Positions 30,801-40,718 of a DNA stretch of 64,000 bases are shown here, piece by piece; positions within the stretch are counted from its first letter, which is position 1, and the number at the start of each line of letters is the position of its first letter. Origin of the DNA: Pinguiococcus pyrenoidosus (lineage: Eukaryota; Sar; Pinguiophyceae; Pinguiochrysidales; Pinguiochrysidaceae); contig JAAMXY010000039.1 of the NCBI GenBank assembly GCA_019677205.1, positions 62,001-126,000 of the forward strand, read 5' to 3'. Below the pieces are notes generated by a model that searched no databases, was not told the DNA's origin, and worked only from the letters and a program-made list of their open reading frames with translations. The position numbers and the translations under genes were made by a program.

Positions 30801-32849
30801 ATGAAAGAATGCGCAACCGTGATCGCCATCTCGGGAATCTCTGTTCTGCTATGTCTGCTCGGTTTCGCCCGAACACCCTCGCTGTTCCGAGCTCGACCAT
30901 CGAGACCTACCTTCCGGTCCTTCCAAGGTAGAGCACAGGGGCCCTCGCTTGCCGAAGGTCGAGAACTCTTCGACTTCTTCGCGGCGAAGGCTGTGGAACC
31001 TGACCAGTATGCCTTGGAGATTTCGAGCCGGGCGGGCGTCTTGTCTGCACATCTTGGCGCTTTCCTCGGGGAGAGCCACTTCTTCTCCTTTCAGTACGAG
31101 GCCTTGGCAAGTCGCGACAGTGCGCTCACCCTAGGCTTAAGCAGTAGGCGTTGGACCTTGTTTGACGTGGTGATCGTGACGGCGGAGGAGCCGCTTAGCG
31201 ACAACCAGCTCGCACACCTCGCTTCGCATCTGGCACCCGGTGCGAAGCTTTGGCTCCCGTGGAAGGCACCTCAGCTTGGTGACGCGAGACCCACGTCTGT
31301 CCTCGGACAGTACAGGGTTCTCAAGGCTCACGAAGGGGCGCCTCCACCGTTTCTGCGCTTCTATGAAGTGGCCTTCGAGTACCGTCCACCCAGGTGTGGA
31401 TTTGCACAGGTCAAAGTGCCCTTCAGCCACATGATGTTGCCAACGCCACCGGCCTGTGGCTTGAAATGTGAGCGGCCGGCGGTGCAGCCGATCTTTGTGG
31501 TAGGCTGTGGACACAGCGGCACGACGCTATTGCTGTCTCTCTTGAGTGCCCATCCAGATGTCCTGGGACTCTGGGAGACGGGCGTCTTCGTCAATGGAGA
31601 GAAAAACAAGGCGAAGACCGAGGAAAGGCTCCAGGAGTGGACCAAAATAGCCGGGGCCACGAAGAAGACAGCCTGGGTCGAGAAGACACCCTCGCATATC
31701 TGCTTTCTGGGGTTGGTGCTCCGCCGATTTCCCGCGGCACGCATCCTTCACATCACACGCCATGGAGACGAGGTCATACCGTCGCTTCAGCAGCGACGGC
31801 GGTGCAGTGTGGAGAAGGCGGTGTCCCGGTATGTCAACGACAACGCTGCTGGACTCCTGGGCCAAGGGGACCCGCGGGTGATGCGAGTCAAGTACGAAGA
31901 TCTGGTGGAGCGGCCCATTTTGACGATGGTACGAATCTGCGCTCACGCGAGAATCCCGTTCAAGTCTGGGATGCTCCTGGACTTCGACGACACGATAGTA
32001 CCTTTCAATCACGCCAACGAAGTCCTGCGCCACGAGCAGCTTCGCAGACCGCTTCTGGATACGACAGTCCATTGGCGGACCAACCTAACCTCGGATGAGA
32101 TGGAGCTGTACCGACGACGAGGCGAACGAGGGATTCTGCAGCTGCTCGATTATTCGCGAGGAGCAAAACAGAGGGAGCCGGGGAAAGCGAATCGACTTGT
32201 GGTAGTCACGGAGGATGCGAGCGTGGGTGCGCGAATCGCTGCATTCCTCAACACAGTCCCAGCCCTGAGCATTGCCTATGAAACGCCGTCACTGGATGCC
32301 TGGTGGAACTCGACTGCGCCGCTCTCTTGCCCAAGTCCAGAACGAGCTGCAGAATGCGTGCATGGACTCGTGGTCACTTATGAGCAGCTCCTGGATGGCC
32401 ATCTCACCCGCCTCGATGCAGAGAGCGTGAAGACTCTTCACGTGGTGCAATGGAACAAGATTGATGTGCTTGCGGGGAGCAGCAAACAAGACACGACGAA
32501 GCTCCTTCGTTGCGTCGAAGATGAGGACTGCCAGAGGCTCGTCACGACAATCCAACTGCAAGAAGACAAGGATGCACACACTGCGAAATGGTTGGAGAGG
32601 TGGTCTACGGATGGGGCTCGCGTCTTCTTTGAAGACCTTGCAAGCGGGAGATGCTCCTCGTGGTGCCCGATTGCGCGCCTTGTCGACGTCAAGTGCTCAC
32701 GGCTCTGCACCCAACTAAGCCGACGGAACTTCGTGAACCCTGTCGGTGAACCGCAGCTCTCAACACAGGCCGAGGCCGCTTTGGAAGGGTCCCCGTACGT
32801 TGGACTGCAGGCGTATCGGGTGTGGGCGAACGGAGTGTCAGATGGGTGA
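30801..32849 (+). CDS. Type II membrane sulfotransferase-family protein, 682 aa, single exon
   Basis: N-terminal signal anchor (ATVIAISGISVLLCLLGF) suggests a Golgi enzyme with a luminal catalytic region. Residues about 60-190 look like a degenerate Rossmann/methyltransferase-type domain (YALEISSRAGVLSAHLG, LFDVVIVTAEEPLS). The sulfotransferase core starts at PIFVVGCGHSGTTLLLSLLSAHPDV, the PAPS 5'-phosphosulfate loop, and includes WVEKTPSHICFL and RFPAARILHITRHGDEVIPSL, the 3'-phosphate-binding motif, then RVMRVKYEDLVERP. The C-terminal 230 residues (from NRLVVVTEDASVG) may be a second, degenerate glycan-enzyme fold. Likely modifies a glycan or glycoprotein using PAPS. Confidence 0.8.
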   Translation: MKECATVIAISGISVLLCLLGFARTPSLFRARPSRPTFRSFQGRAQGPSLAEGRELFDFFAAKAVEPDQYALEISSRAGVLSAHLGAFLGESHFFSFQYEALASRDSALTLGLSSRRWTLFDVVIVTAEEPLSDNQLAHLASHLAPGAKLWLPWKAPQLGDARPTSVLGQYRVLKAHEGAPPPFLRFYEVAFEYRPPRCGFAQVKVPFSHMMLPTPPACGLKCERPAVQPIFVVGCGHSGTTLLLSLLSAHPDVLGLWETGVFVNGEKNKAKTEERLQEWTKIAGATKKTAWVEKTPSHICFLGLVLRRFPAARILHITRHGDEVIPSLQQRRRCSVEKAVSRYVNDNAAGLLGQGDPRVMRVKYEDLVERPILTMVRICAHARIPFKSGMLLDFDDTIVPFNHANEVLRHEQLRRPLLDTTVHWRTNLTSDEMELYRRRGERGILQLLDYSRGAKQREPGKANRLVVVTEDASVGARIAAFLNTVPALSIAYETPSLDAWWNSTAPLSCPSPERAAECVHGLVVTYEQLLDGHLTRLDAESVKTLHVVQWNKIDVLAGSSKQDTTKLLRCVEDEDCQRLVTTIQLQEDKDAHTAKWLERWSTDGARVFFEDLASGRCSSWCPIARLVDVKCSRLCTQLSRRNFVNPVGEPQLSTQAEAALEGSPYVGLQAYRVWANGVSDG

Positions 32850-33144
32850 CGCTAGAGCGTATGAGCTGCTTCCGGAAGGAAGGGAGACTGGAAGGGGAGT
32901 GCGCCGAAGGAAGGAATGGAGACGCCAGAGGATCAGACAGTACGAACGACGATTCGCCATCTTTGGCGTCTTCATAGCACTCCTGCCACCTAGCAATGCC
33001 AATCTGTCCGTGGCGTTGAAAGACAGATTCTAACAATCGACAAAATCAGCGCGAATACCTTAGCTATCGAGCCGCAAATGCTGGCCGCTCCTAAATTCCA
33101 CGGTTCCTTGTCCTTCCCAGCTCAGCCTTGAGGCCTTGCCTTGA

Positions 33145-35313
33145 TCATCTACGAGTGTCTAGCATGGTGTGCAGCCCTGGTTCAATCAGGGCATGCTCCG
33201 GCGACGCGAAGTACGAGCTCTGGGCGAGAAGCCCGCGGCCAAGGCCGCTGATTTCCCACTGCTGGTTCAGGCTGTAACCCCCACCCGTTCGATGCACGAT
33301 GATCGCGGCGTACGCGAGAATGCCCTTACCGGGAGGGACGTGGACCTCGGCTTCGTCCACCGCGCTGCTCTCCATGTTGTGTAGAGTCGGCGGCACGCTG
33401 AACAGCACCGAACCCGATCGCTCCAGCATCTTAACGCGAAGCTTCAATAGTCGAGTGCCCGATTCGTTGTCGATCCAGCAGTACGTCGCCCCATGCTGCT
33501 TGTAGGTGTAGAATGTCAACCCTGCTTGTCCACGTCTATCACACTGGTACGACTCGGAAGGGGAAGCTTCCTTCCCCGGCGATTCCCGAACAAAATGGCG
33601 CATTCCCACCGTGGCCTCCGCGCCAGTAATCGTACGCTCTCGCGCAATGATGGGACCAGAGCTGACTACGCAGTAGCCAAGGCGCAGCGGGAGTCCAATC
33701 GCCCGAACTTCTGGACTCTGGCACATCAGCGACAGAGGGATGATGAAGTACCGGCCCTCGCTGAGAATCAGTTCATCAGACGAGGTCGAGAAGTCGGTCA
33801 CAAACTGTGATCGCGCCCGATAGTCCGACCGCAAGATGTCACCAACTGAATCATCCCTCGCTCGGAGCACCACAAAAGGGAAGTCCAGCTTGACGGAGCT
33901 CGACTTTTCCAACCGCTGCGGCTCTTGATTCATGGTGATGGTGCAGGTGCAGTTCTGAAGGACTTCGATCTCGAGAGCTGCCCCTGAATTGTCCACCGAC
34001 TCGAGGTGCAGCGTGCCCCTCGTTTGCATCCAGCCCTCCCTGCTGTCTCGGATCTGGCACAGAGTACACCGGTGGAAGTAGTTCACGGCGTCGGAGAAGC
34101 TCATGTAGAAGACCCCGTCGTCATCGGCCGAACCCCTGCCGTACCCGAGAGCCGCACGCAGCTCCTCGGTCCACAAGGGCGATCCTCTGGACCAGTCGCC
34201 ATTCCAATTTCCACTTCCGTGCGGATTGCGAATCTTCAGCAGCCGGTGCGTGGTGGCGTCCATCGCGCTGCGCTGCACGCCGTCGTACGCCTCCAGGATC
34301 GAGTAGCAATGCGTCGGTCGAAGCCCGACCTGTCGCACGTCGGCGCGATCATGAGTGCTGAGGGTCATCAGGTACCCACGTTCCTTGCTGCTCAACATGC
34401 GGACCCACAAGAGCTCCGAATCCTGCTCCTCTTCCAGAACGAAGTCCAGCACTGGCCAGCCGGTGAGAACCTCGAAGGCCTCGTTCGCCCAGCCGCCCCC
34501 AAGGGCCTCGTAGCTGCCGCAGTACTTGGCATATGCCTTCTCTACGAGGCTCGCCCAGAGTTGCTTCCTTGCCGTCCGGCAGTACAGCAGCTGGGCGGGT
34601 CTGCGCATGTGCTGACTGCCTCGCCACGCTGAACGACCACGCGTTCCCGGGAGCCTGTCGTCCACGACGACTTTCCTCCACACGCCCCCGACGCAGAGGT
34701 TCACTGTATACTGCCCCCGTCTCACCGGATCGTCGAAGAGCGCTTTGAGCATGTGGCCGCCGTTGAACTCGGCCAAGCTCGCAAGCGCGGACACGAACCA
34801 GCAGTCCCCCAGGGCGCCCTGCAGCACGTCATCCGCTCTGGGCGTGCCACGGAAGAGCGGCCAGTCCGCGCCGCCGTCGTTTCCGCTGGATGGCCTGCTT
34901 CCCGGCATCAGCGATCCGAAGCCAGACGCGACGAGCGACATGAGGTTCACCGGGTCGAGCGCTTGAGGCGACGACACGTGGTGCCCAGCATGCCACTCGA
35001 TGTCCCTGGGCCGCAGCCAGCGCTCCGGCGTCGCAAAGCTATCGCTGCTCAGCTCTACTTCCTGCGGAGCCGGTGGCGCCTCCTCCAGCATGATTCGCTC
35101 CACTTCTGGGTCTGGGCCGAAGTCCACGTCCACGAACTCCTCGTCGTCCCAGCGCTGCTGCTCCTGCTGGGGAGGGCGCACGATGGTTGCGGACACGGCC
35201 TCCGCTTTGGTCTCCTCATTCTTCCTTCTGGAATGCCTCGCTCTCTGCGGCGTGGCAACGTCGCCAAAAAATGCCAAGTCTTGCTCTGCCCAGCCTTGCT
35301 CTTCCGCAGCCAT
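33145..35313 (-). CDS. Calpain-type cysteine protease, 722 aa, single exon
   Basis: Cytosolic Ca2+-dependent-type protease. The ATG at 35313 has AAAGAATGG context; the frame runs further upstream without ATG. Residues 1-110 are acidic and probably disordered. Catalytic domain: Cys in GALGDCWFVSALASLAE, His in RPTHCYSILEAYDG, Asn in KIRNPHGSGNWNGDWSRGSPLW. Downstream are two beta-rich C2-like (calpain type beta-sandwich) domains, with GRYFIIPLSL in the first. No penta-EF hand and no transmembrane segments are visible, so it is a non-classical calpain. All three catalytic residues are present, so activity is likely. Convergent with the sulfotransferase gene. Confidence 0.9.
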   Translation of the reverse strand: MAAEEQGWAEQDLAFFGDVATPQRARHSRRKNEETKAEAVSATIVRPPQQEQQRWDDEEFVDVDFGPDPEVERIMLEEAPPAPQEVELSSDSFATPERWLRPRDIEWHAGHHVSSPQALDPVNLMSLVASGFGSLMPGSRPSSGNDGGADWPLFRGTPRADDVLQGALGDCWFVSALASLAEFNGGHMLKALFDDPVRRGQYTVNLCVGGVWRKVVVDDRLPGTRGRSAWRGSQHMRRPAQLLYCRTARKQLWASLVEKAYAKYCGSYEALGGGWANEAFEVLTGWPVLDFVLEEEQDSELLWVRMLSSKERGYLMTLSTHDRADVRQVGLRPTHCYSILEAYDGVQRSAMDATTHRLLKIRNPHGSGNWNGDWSRGSPLWTEELRAALGYGRGSADDDGVFYMSFSDAVNYFHRCTLCQIRDSREGWMQTRGTLHLESVDNSGAALEIEVLQNCTCTITMNQEPQRLEKSSSVKLDFPFVVLRARDDSVGDILRSDYRARSQFVTDFSTSSDELILSEGRYFIIPLSLMCQSPEVRAIGLPLRLGYCVVSSGPIIARERTITGAEATVGMRHFVRESPGKEASPSESYQCDRRGQAGLTFYTYKQHGATYCWIDNESGTRLLKLRVKMLERSGSVLFSVPPTLHNMESSAVDEAEVHVPPGKGILAYAAIIVHRTGGGYSLNQQWEISGLGRGLLAQSSYFASPEHALIEPGLHTMLDTRR

Positions 35314-35707
35314 TCTTTCGAAGTCCGCGGGCTCTGTCTCTCTCACCAACAAAGCGCCTTCTGGAGCGCCGCGGAAGTGACCAACTCAGGCAGCGACGCA
35401 CTCCTGTCGACTCTCCTGCTGATGGATAGAGCTTTTGCAGCGTAGAAGTGGCCCTCCGGTCCGTCTCACGAGAGGCTCGACGTGCGGAGGCGCTGTGCAC
35501 TCCGCTCGAGAACGGGAGAGAAGTTTCCGTGGGCCTTCCGATCTGGCCTTCAGCTAAGGCCAATATTTAGTGACAGATGGAAGTCATACTGTTGAAGTGA
35601 CAACTCTATCTGAGGCTCCGCCGATCTCAGAGGACCGTCAGCTGACGGTAGAATCGCGCGGAAGGTGAGAGATCGGCGCTCTTCCGTAAATCAGCTTTGC
35701 CGCAGAG
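35314..35707. promoter_or_regulatory. Shared head-to-head promoter interval (calpain / glycosyltransferase)
   Basis: 394 bases; contains a CAATATTTAGTGAC patch near 35560 and a CGTCAGCTGACGG palindrome at about 35636-35648. No gene seen. Confidence 0.4.
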
Positions 35708-37945
35708 ATGCCGTCGCTTTGCGTCCTAGTTTTCAGCAAGGATCGGCCCGGACAGCTCTTCCAGCTACTGCGCAGTCTGCGGCGATGCTGTGGCGAGGTC
35801 ACAGTGCACGTAATTGTGCTGTACAAGGCGTCTTCCGCGAACATTCAAACGCAGTATCAAAGTCTTCGCGCAGAAGACGTGGAGTTGGTGGAGGAATCGG
35901 ACTTTTGTGAAGATCTCAAGGCGATTTTGAAGCGCGTGGAAAGCACGTACATCTTATTGGCGGTGGACGATCTGGTGTTCGTGGCGGACTTGCATGTCCC
36001 CAGGCTGCTCCAAGCGCTGACCAAGGACGCAAGTCTGCTGGGCGTGCAGCCAAGGCTCAATCCGTCCATCGTGTATCGCCAGACCTCCGAATCAGCTTGT
36101 GCGACTCCCCATCTCGAGTATCATGCGGACTCCGGCCTGTATGCTTTCTCGTGGAGGTCAGAGAAGGCGGAGTTTCACTACCCCTTTGACCTCTGCGGGG
36201 CTATCTACCGGATTTCTGCCGTCCAGCGATTGATCGTCGACATTGAAGAGAGCTTCGGAGCAACGACCCTCGGCAGTCCCAATCTTCTCGAGGTGCATGG
36301 CAATAGAGTCTGGGATGCGGACGCAAGCATCCCCTCCACGCTACTGTGCTTTGATCGTGCTGCAGCCGTCGTCGTGAGCGTGAATCGCGTGCAGACCGAT
36401 TACGCGGTGCCCATCTGTCGACCTCTTGTGCAACTGCGCGATGGCGAAGCAACGACGGACACCACCGTGGTGGATGACATGGAGAGATTCCAGCACTTGC
36501 TCTTGACAGCGTGGGACTACGATGCCGAGGAGTACTCTTCCACGCTGTTTTCAAGCGTGCACACGGGTCGAGTGTATCTGGCTCACCGACGAGAACAGAA
36601 CCCAAGGCCGGGTGCGGAGACGCTTCCTGAAGAAGTATCAATGCAACCTCCAACGGTGAGCGTGCTCCTGCCAGTCAGAGACTGCGAAGCGTTTCTAGAT
36701 GCGGCTTTGCAATCGCTTGCCGAGCAGAGCTATCCTGATTTTGAGCTGTTGATCATCCTCGACGAGCTGACCAACGATGCAACAAGAGAAAAGCTTTCGG
36801 AAATCCTCGATCGCGGCGAGTGGCAGAGGGATCGGAGAGGCGTTAGCGTGCTGCCCTTTGGCGGGCCGAGGGATGAGGATGAAGGCGAAGGGCGCCTTGC
36901 ACGAATTCTCAACTACGGCATAAGCCACTGCCGCGGTACACTGGTTGCTCGCGCGGACGCCGATGACGTGTACCATAGACGTCGAATCGAGGACCAGGCA
37001 AAGTTTTTGCTCTTCAACGAGACGATCGATGTGGTGGGCTCAGCAGCATTGGTGGTTTCGGGAGAGGCCGCGCAAGAGCTCCTGCATTTTGACGAGTTGG
37101 CGTCCGCCTCTTCGTTGCGAACGCGCGTGTATCAGACGCAGCCGTTGCTCCTGCCGTGGTCCAGCCTGTTTGGCTGCCCCCTAGCGCATCCTTGCGTCAT
37201 GTTTCGCCGGGATCGAATCGAATGCTCAGGCGGGTATCCCGAGGCGGCCTGCGAAGACTACCGCCTCTGGTCGCGGATGCTCTTCACGGACGCGACGGAT
37301 GGCGGCTGCGGTATCCAGCGAAGCGCAGCGCTCGCAAATCTCCCACAAGTTCACCTGATTCATCGGAAGCATGGCAAGAGCATAACGGCTGGCAAAGCGC
37401 ACCGACAACGCTCCGCAGAAGCGGTGGCAAACTGCATGAATAGTTTTCTGCACTTCTCCACCCGTAACCCCCTAGGATCGCGTGCTCCTGGGCGTCGTGG
37501 CAGCGCGGATGACCAGGAAGGGGATGAGAATGACCGCTCACAAGCAGGTCAGGGAAATTTGGGCTCGGCAAGGGCGACGATAGAGAAGCATGGCAGAGAA
37601 GAGGAACGCGCCGCCGTCGAGGTGTCTGTAGAGGTGGCGCGGCAGCTTGCTAGTGGCACGGATGTGTCGTTGAGAAGCCTCCGTGATGCCCAAGAGCTTG
37701 TGCGGATTCTGGAAACCCTGGAAGATAGGTACGCGAGTTACCTTCGGGGAACATGGGAGCATGCTACAGGCCTTCCCAAAGGGATGACAGTCGATCGTGC
37801 AGTGTGCTTCGTGACGGAGGATGTGACGAATCGCATCGGAGTGATCGCATCGACGGCTGCGGCGTCTTTCGGAGCAGCGGGCGTCGACTTGCTTGCGCAG
37901 TGGATCCAGCGGACGCGCAGAGGTGCGGGTCCAAAGAGACGCTAG
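35708..37945 (+). CDS. Two-module glycosyltransferase (GT2-type central domain), 745 aa, single exon
   Basis: The N-terminal module (1-270) begins LCVLVFSKDRPGQLFQLLRSL and carries VDDLVF, a DDx-like metal site, typical of a GT-A fold. The second module starts VSVLLPVRDCEAFLDAALQSLAEQSYPDFELLIILDE, a classic GT2 opening, with the metal motif VARADADDVYHRRRIEDQ and later AACEDYRLWSRML (ED plus W acceptor motif). The last 150 residues are polar and helical with no signature. No signal peptide or transmembrane helix is visible, unusual for a Golgi enzyme. Probably transfers sugars to a soluble or cytosolic acceptor. Convergent with the reductase gene. Confidence 0.75.
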   Translation: MPSLCVLVFSKDRPGQLFQLLRSLRRCCGEVTVHVIVLYKASSANIQTQYQSLRAEDVELVEESDFCEDLKAILKRVESTYILLAVDDLVFVADLHVPRLLQALTKDASLLGVQPRLNPSIVYRQTSESACATPHLEYHADSGLYAFSWRSEKAEFHYPFDLCGAIYRISAVQRLIVDIEESFGATTLGSPNLLEVHGNRVWDADASIPSTLLCFDRAAAVVVSVNRVQTDYAVPICRPLVQLRDGEATTDTTVVDDMERFQHLLLTAWDYDAEEYSSTLFSSVHTGRVYLAHRREQNPRPGAETLPEEVSMQPPTVSVLLPVRDCEAFLDAALQSLAEQSYPDFELLIILDELTNDATREKLSEILDRGEWQRDRRGVSVLPFGGPRDEDEGEGRLARILNYGISHCRGTLVARADADDVYHRRRIEDQAKFLLFNETIDVVGSAALVVSGEAAQELLHFDELASASSLRTRVYQTQPLLLPWSSLFGCPLAHPCVMFRRDRIECSGGYPEAACEDYRLWSRMLFTDATDGGCGIQRSAALANLPQVHLIHRKHGKSITAGKAHRQRSAEAVANCMNSFLHFSTRNPLGSRAPGRRGSADDQEGDENDRSQAGQGNLGSARATIEKHGREEERAAVEVSVEVARQLASGTDVSLRSLRDAQELVRILETLEDRYASYLRGTWEHATGLPKGMTVDRAVCFVTEDVTNRIGVIASTAAASFGAAGVDLLAQWIQRTRRGAGPKRR

Positions 37946-38101
37946 CAAGATGGATTTATCAAATCGGAGGCATGCACCACTCCACAGCGAACTTGGCAGT
38001 CCTTCAGAAGCAGGGTCGCATCTCGCCGGGGCTTTGCTGCTTCCCGGTCCATGGTTCCACCAGTTCAGCTTACAGGGCAATTCCAGACAGGGAGAGCGCG
38101 A

Positions 38102-39397
38102 TTACTTGGAGTGGATGCCGCACTCCGTCTTTGCGCTACCGTCCTTGTTTTGCAGATTCTACGAGGCAGATTGAGAACGACGGTGGATAAGATAAGCGGC
38201 AGGGCTTTTCTTCCAGGGGAGGCAGGTGAAGCCTTTACCTGGAAGCGGCCGCTGCGCTCGCCACCGTAGGTGAACCAGTTCTCAAGGGGAACCTTCTTCG
38301 TGGACTGCACGTCACCGAGGCTGGAGAATCCTACGTCATGAAGCGGGTGGTACGGCACTTCGTACTTGCGGAGGTAGCTCCAGCAGTCCTGCGGCGACAT
38401 GGTTTCGAAGGTTACGAGATGCGAAAACCGAAGCGACGCGTCGCTCCGACGAGTATCCGGAAACGCACCTCAAAGGACCAGAAGGCAAGCGGGTTGACCT
38501 TGAACGCCTCCCAGACCGGAAGCGCGGCACGCTCGGCGCCGTGGTCGCGGCGGCGGCCGTTGATCCAGGCGTCAGCCTCGGTCTCCTTGAGCGCACGCTG
38601 GAGGGGCTCGACCTTGCAAAGGCGGTCGTACTCATCGATGTCCGTCATCCACGAGTCCTCGCCATACTTCTCCCAGTACTCCTCGGGGGTGTTGCAATCG
38701 GCGCAGTGGTACACGGAGGCCTTGAAGCCGTAGTGAGCCTCGACTTCCTTGAGGAAGTCCAGCGTCTCGGGGAAGAGGTGGAAGGTATCGATGAAGATGA
38801 CCTAGCGCAGCAACGGTTGCAAAGCAACAAGCATTAGCGCCACGATCACGGTTGCACCCCCCTCTGCCTCTCTGCAAGCCTGATGATTGCAAAATGCCGT
38901 CACCTCAATCTTGTCGAGATAGCCGGCCTTGGCGATGGCGTCCAGGATAACACAGTCGCCGGCAATGAGCGCGGTCGTGAACACGGGCTTCTTCTTGTTC
39001 GCGACGAGCGTATCCAAGGTGGACTGCGCCGCAAATCGCTTGCTGGTTAGCTCGTGCTCTGAAGGAGACTGATGCGCATCCGCCGCACCTTGAGCTCGGC
39101 TTCGAGCGCCTCTAGCTTGCGGCCCTCGACCTTGTTGTTCTCCTCGAGATCGAATCCCTCTCCGTAATCCGTGCCAAAGGGGATGGTCTTGAAGTCGCGG
39201 GGAAAGTCCTTGACGAGTCCCGGGTCCAGAGCCATCTTCAGGGCGGAAGTGGTGCGGCGCGGCGCCAACGAGGCGTGGAAAGCCTACAAGATCCGAGCAT
39301 AAGCGACGTGGCCCCTCGTGCCGGTCCGTCCGTCCTGCCTCACCTGGGCAGACGCGGTCAGCGCCAGGAGCGCAAGAGCGCTGCGCACGTAGATCAT
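38102..39397 (-). CDS. Phosphoadenylyl/adenylyl-sulfate reductase, plastid-targeted, 302 aa
   Basis: Reduces (P)APS to sulfite in assimilatory sulfate reduction. Exons: 39397-39344, 39283-39089, 39023-38904, 38801-38469, 38388-38239, 38158-38102. Leader YVRSALALLALTASAQ/AFHASLAPRR is bipartite plastid type. Conserved: FTTALIAGDCVILDAI, FIDTFHLFPETLDFL, YDRLCKVEPLQRAL, DAWINGRRRDHG, PYHPLHD, SLGDVQSTKKV and C-terminal ECGIHSK with the catalytic Cys. The CC...CxxC cysteines that bind the 4Fe-4S cluster of plant APR are absent (only one Cys before KVEPL; no CxxC), and there is no thioredoxin-like C-terminal domain. This matches PAPS reductase or the cluster-free APR-B type known from mosses and algae. 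Substrate (APS or PAPS) cannot be read from sequence. Confidence 0.9.
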
Positions 39398-39843
39398 TCT
39401 GGAGGGGGCAGTGCAGAAGTGGCAAAGGCGCAAAACCGTGGCTCTTCACAAGCGACGCGGTGAGGAGTGGACGTGCGTGTCTCTTCAATTCACACCGACG
39501 TTCCGTTAAGATTCTATGACAGGACGTTTTCGTGTATCATCTACATCATATGACTCATAAAGAATATTGTAAATATTTCATTACCGTTCTGATTTGACGG
39601 TTTCTAGTTCGGTGGTGCTGGATATGAAGGTCACCGACGATCCGCCGCTTGGATTGGTCAAGAGGTTCTAGAAGTTTTCGCGATTTCTTCCTAACCGGAT
39701 CTTCACATCGCGCAAGCGGATATCACATGACAGTATCGCGCAATCACTCTAAGAAGCCGAGTACTCAAGCACGAGATCTATATGTCTTCTCTGCGCATGC
39801 CACGCACGAAGACCGCGCCGCTCAACCTGCCCCACCGTTCAAC
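39398..39843. promoter_or_regulatory. Shared head-to-head promoter interval with AT-rich island (APS reductase / DUF3007)
   Basis: 446 bases between two genes whose products are both plastid-targeted. AT-rich at about 39500-39600 (CATATGACTCATAAAGAATA), with TTGGATTGGTCAAG near 39648 (reverse CCAAT). Confidence 0.5.
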
Positions 39844-40638
39844 ATGAGAAGCCTGGTCGTTGCGGTCTTTCTCACCGCCCAAGTGGCCTTGGCCTTCCAG
39901 AGGCCAGCGGCGCTGCTTTCCCAGCGGAGGGCCGCTCTGCAGCCGCTACGCGTGAAAGAGCAGGAGGTGCGCCGCACCGCATTTCGGAGCATTTGAGTGG
40001 AAAGCCCTTAACAAGCGACGCGTAGAGCCCCCCAGCTGCTGGCGAAGATAGAGCGGCGGCTGGAGAAAGCTCCGGGACAATGATCAGCACGGAGGCGCCG
40101 CAGCAGGAGAGCAAGCTTCCCGTCTGGATTGATCCGGGAACCAACGGAGGCGTCATCGGTCAGTGACGGAGCAAATGGCGTCTATGTTCCCAGCTCTTGC
40201 GAACTGCGAGGAAGTTCGCCAGAGAAACTGCTGAGAAGTGCTGACGACCGAACCTGGCGTCGCTGCGCAGGGCTGAGCGTCATTGGGATTACAGTGCCGA
40301 TTCTCGTGTACAACCTTGCGGTTGGCGTGTTCAAGGTGAACCCCGATCAGGCGGGGAGCGCCATCGGAGTTGGTGAGTAGGCCGTATGGAGGAGACGGAT
40401 CCTTCGCAAGAATCAGAGCTCATTGTGTCTTGTAAAAAATGGCACAGGGTTCACCGTCCTGAGCGTCATCGTGTGGACTTCGACCTACATCTGGCGCGTT
40501 GCCACGAAAGACATGACCTACGCGAAGCAGCTTCGCGACTATGAAAACGCTGTCTTGCAGAAGCGTCTTGAGGAATTGGAGGAAGATGAGGTCGAAGCGC
40601 TTATGGACGAAATTGACGACGAGGACAAGCGCTTGTGA
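39844..40638 (+). CDS. Plastid-targeted two-helix membrane protein, DUF3007-like, 182 aa
   Basis: Exons 39844-39966, 40026-40158, 40271-40372, 40448-40638. Leader RSLVVAVFLTAQVALAFQRP is a signal peptide followed by Phe (complex-plastid import). The mature part has two membrane helices, VIGLSVIGITVPILVYNLAVG and GFTVLSVIVWTSTYIWRV, then the conserved cyanobacterial/plastid block TKDMTYAKQLRDYENAVLQKRLEELEEDE, which is the DUF3007 signature as I remember it. Function of that family is not established; it is restricted to cyanobacteria and plastids, so a thylakoid or envelope role is likely. A run of acidic residues ends the protein. Convergent with the ABC-F gene, 80 bases between stops. Confidence 0.78.
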
Positions 40639-40718
40639 AGAGTTTTGGGCGAGGTTCCGTAGGGTGGGTGATGACGGTCCGGCCGGAAACCGCAGTATGA
40701 AAAGTGTACCACTGATCA

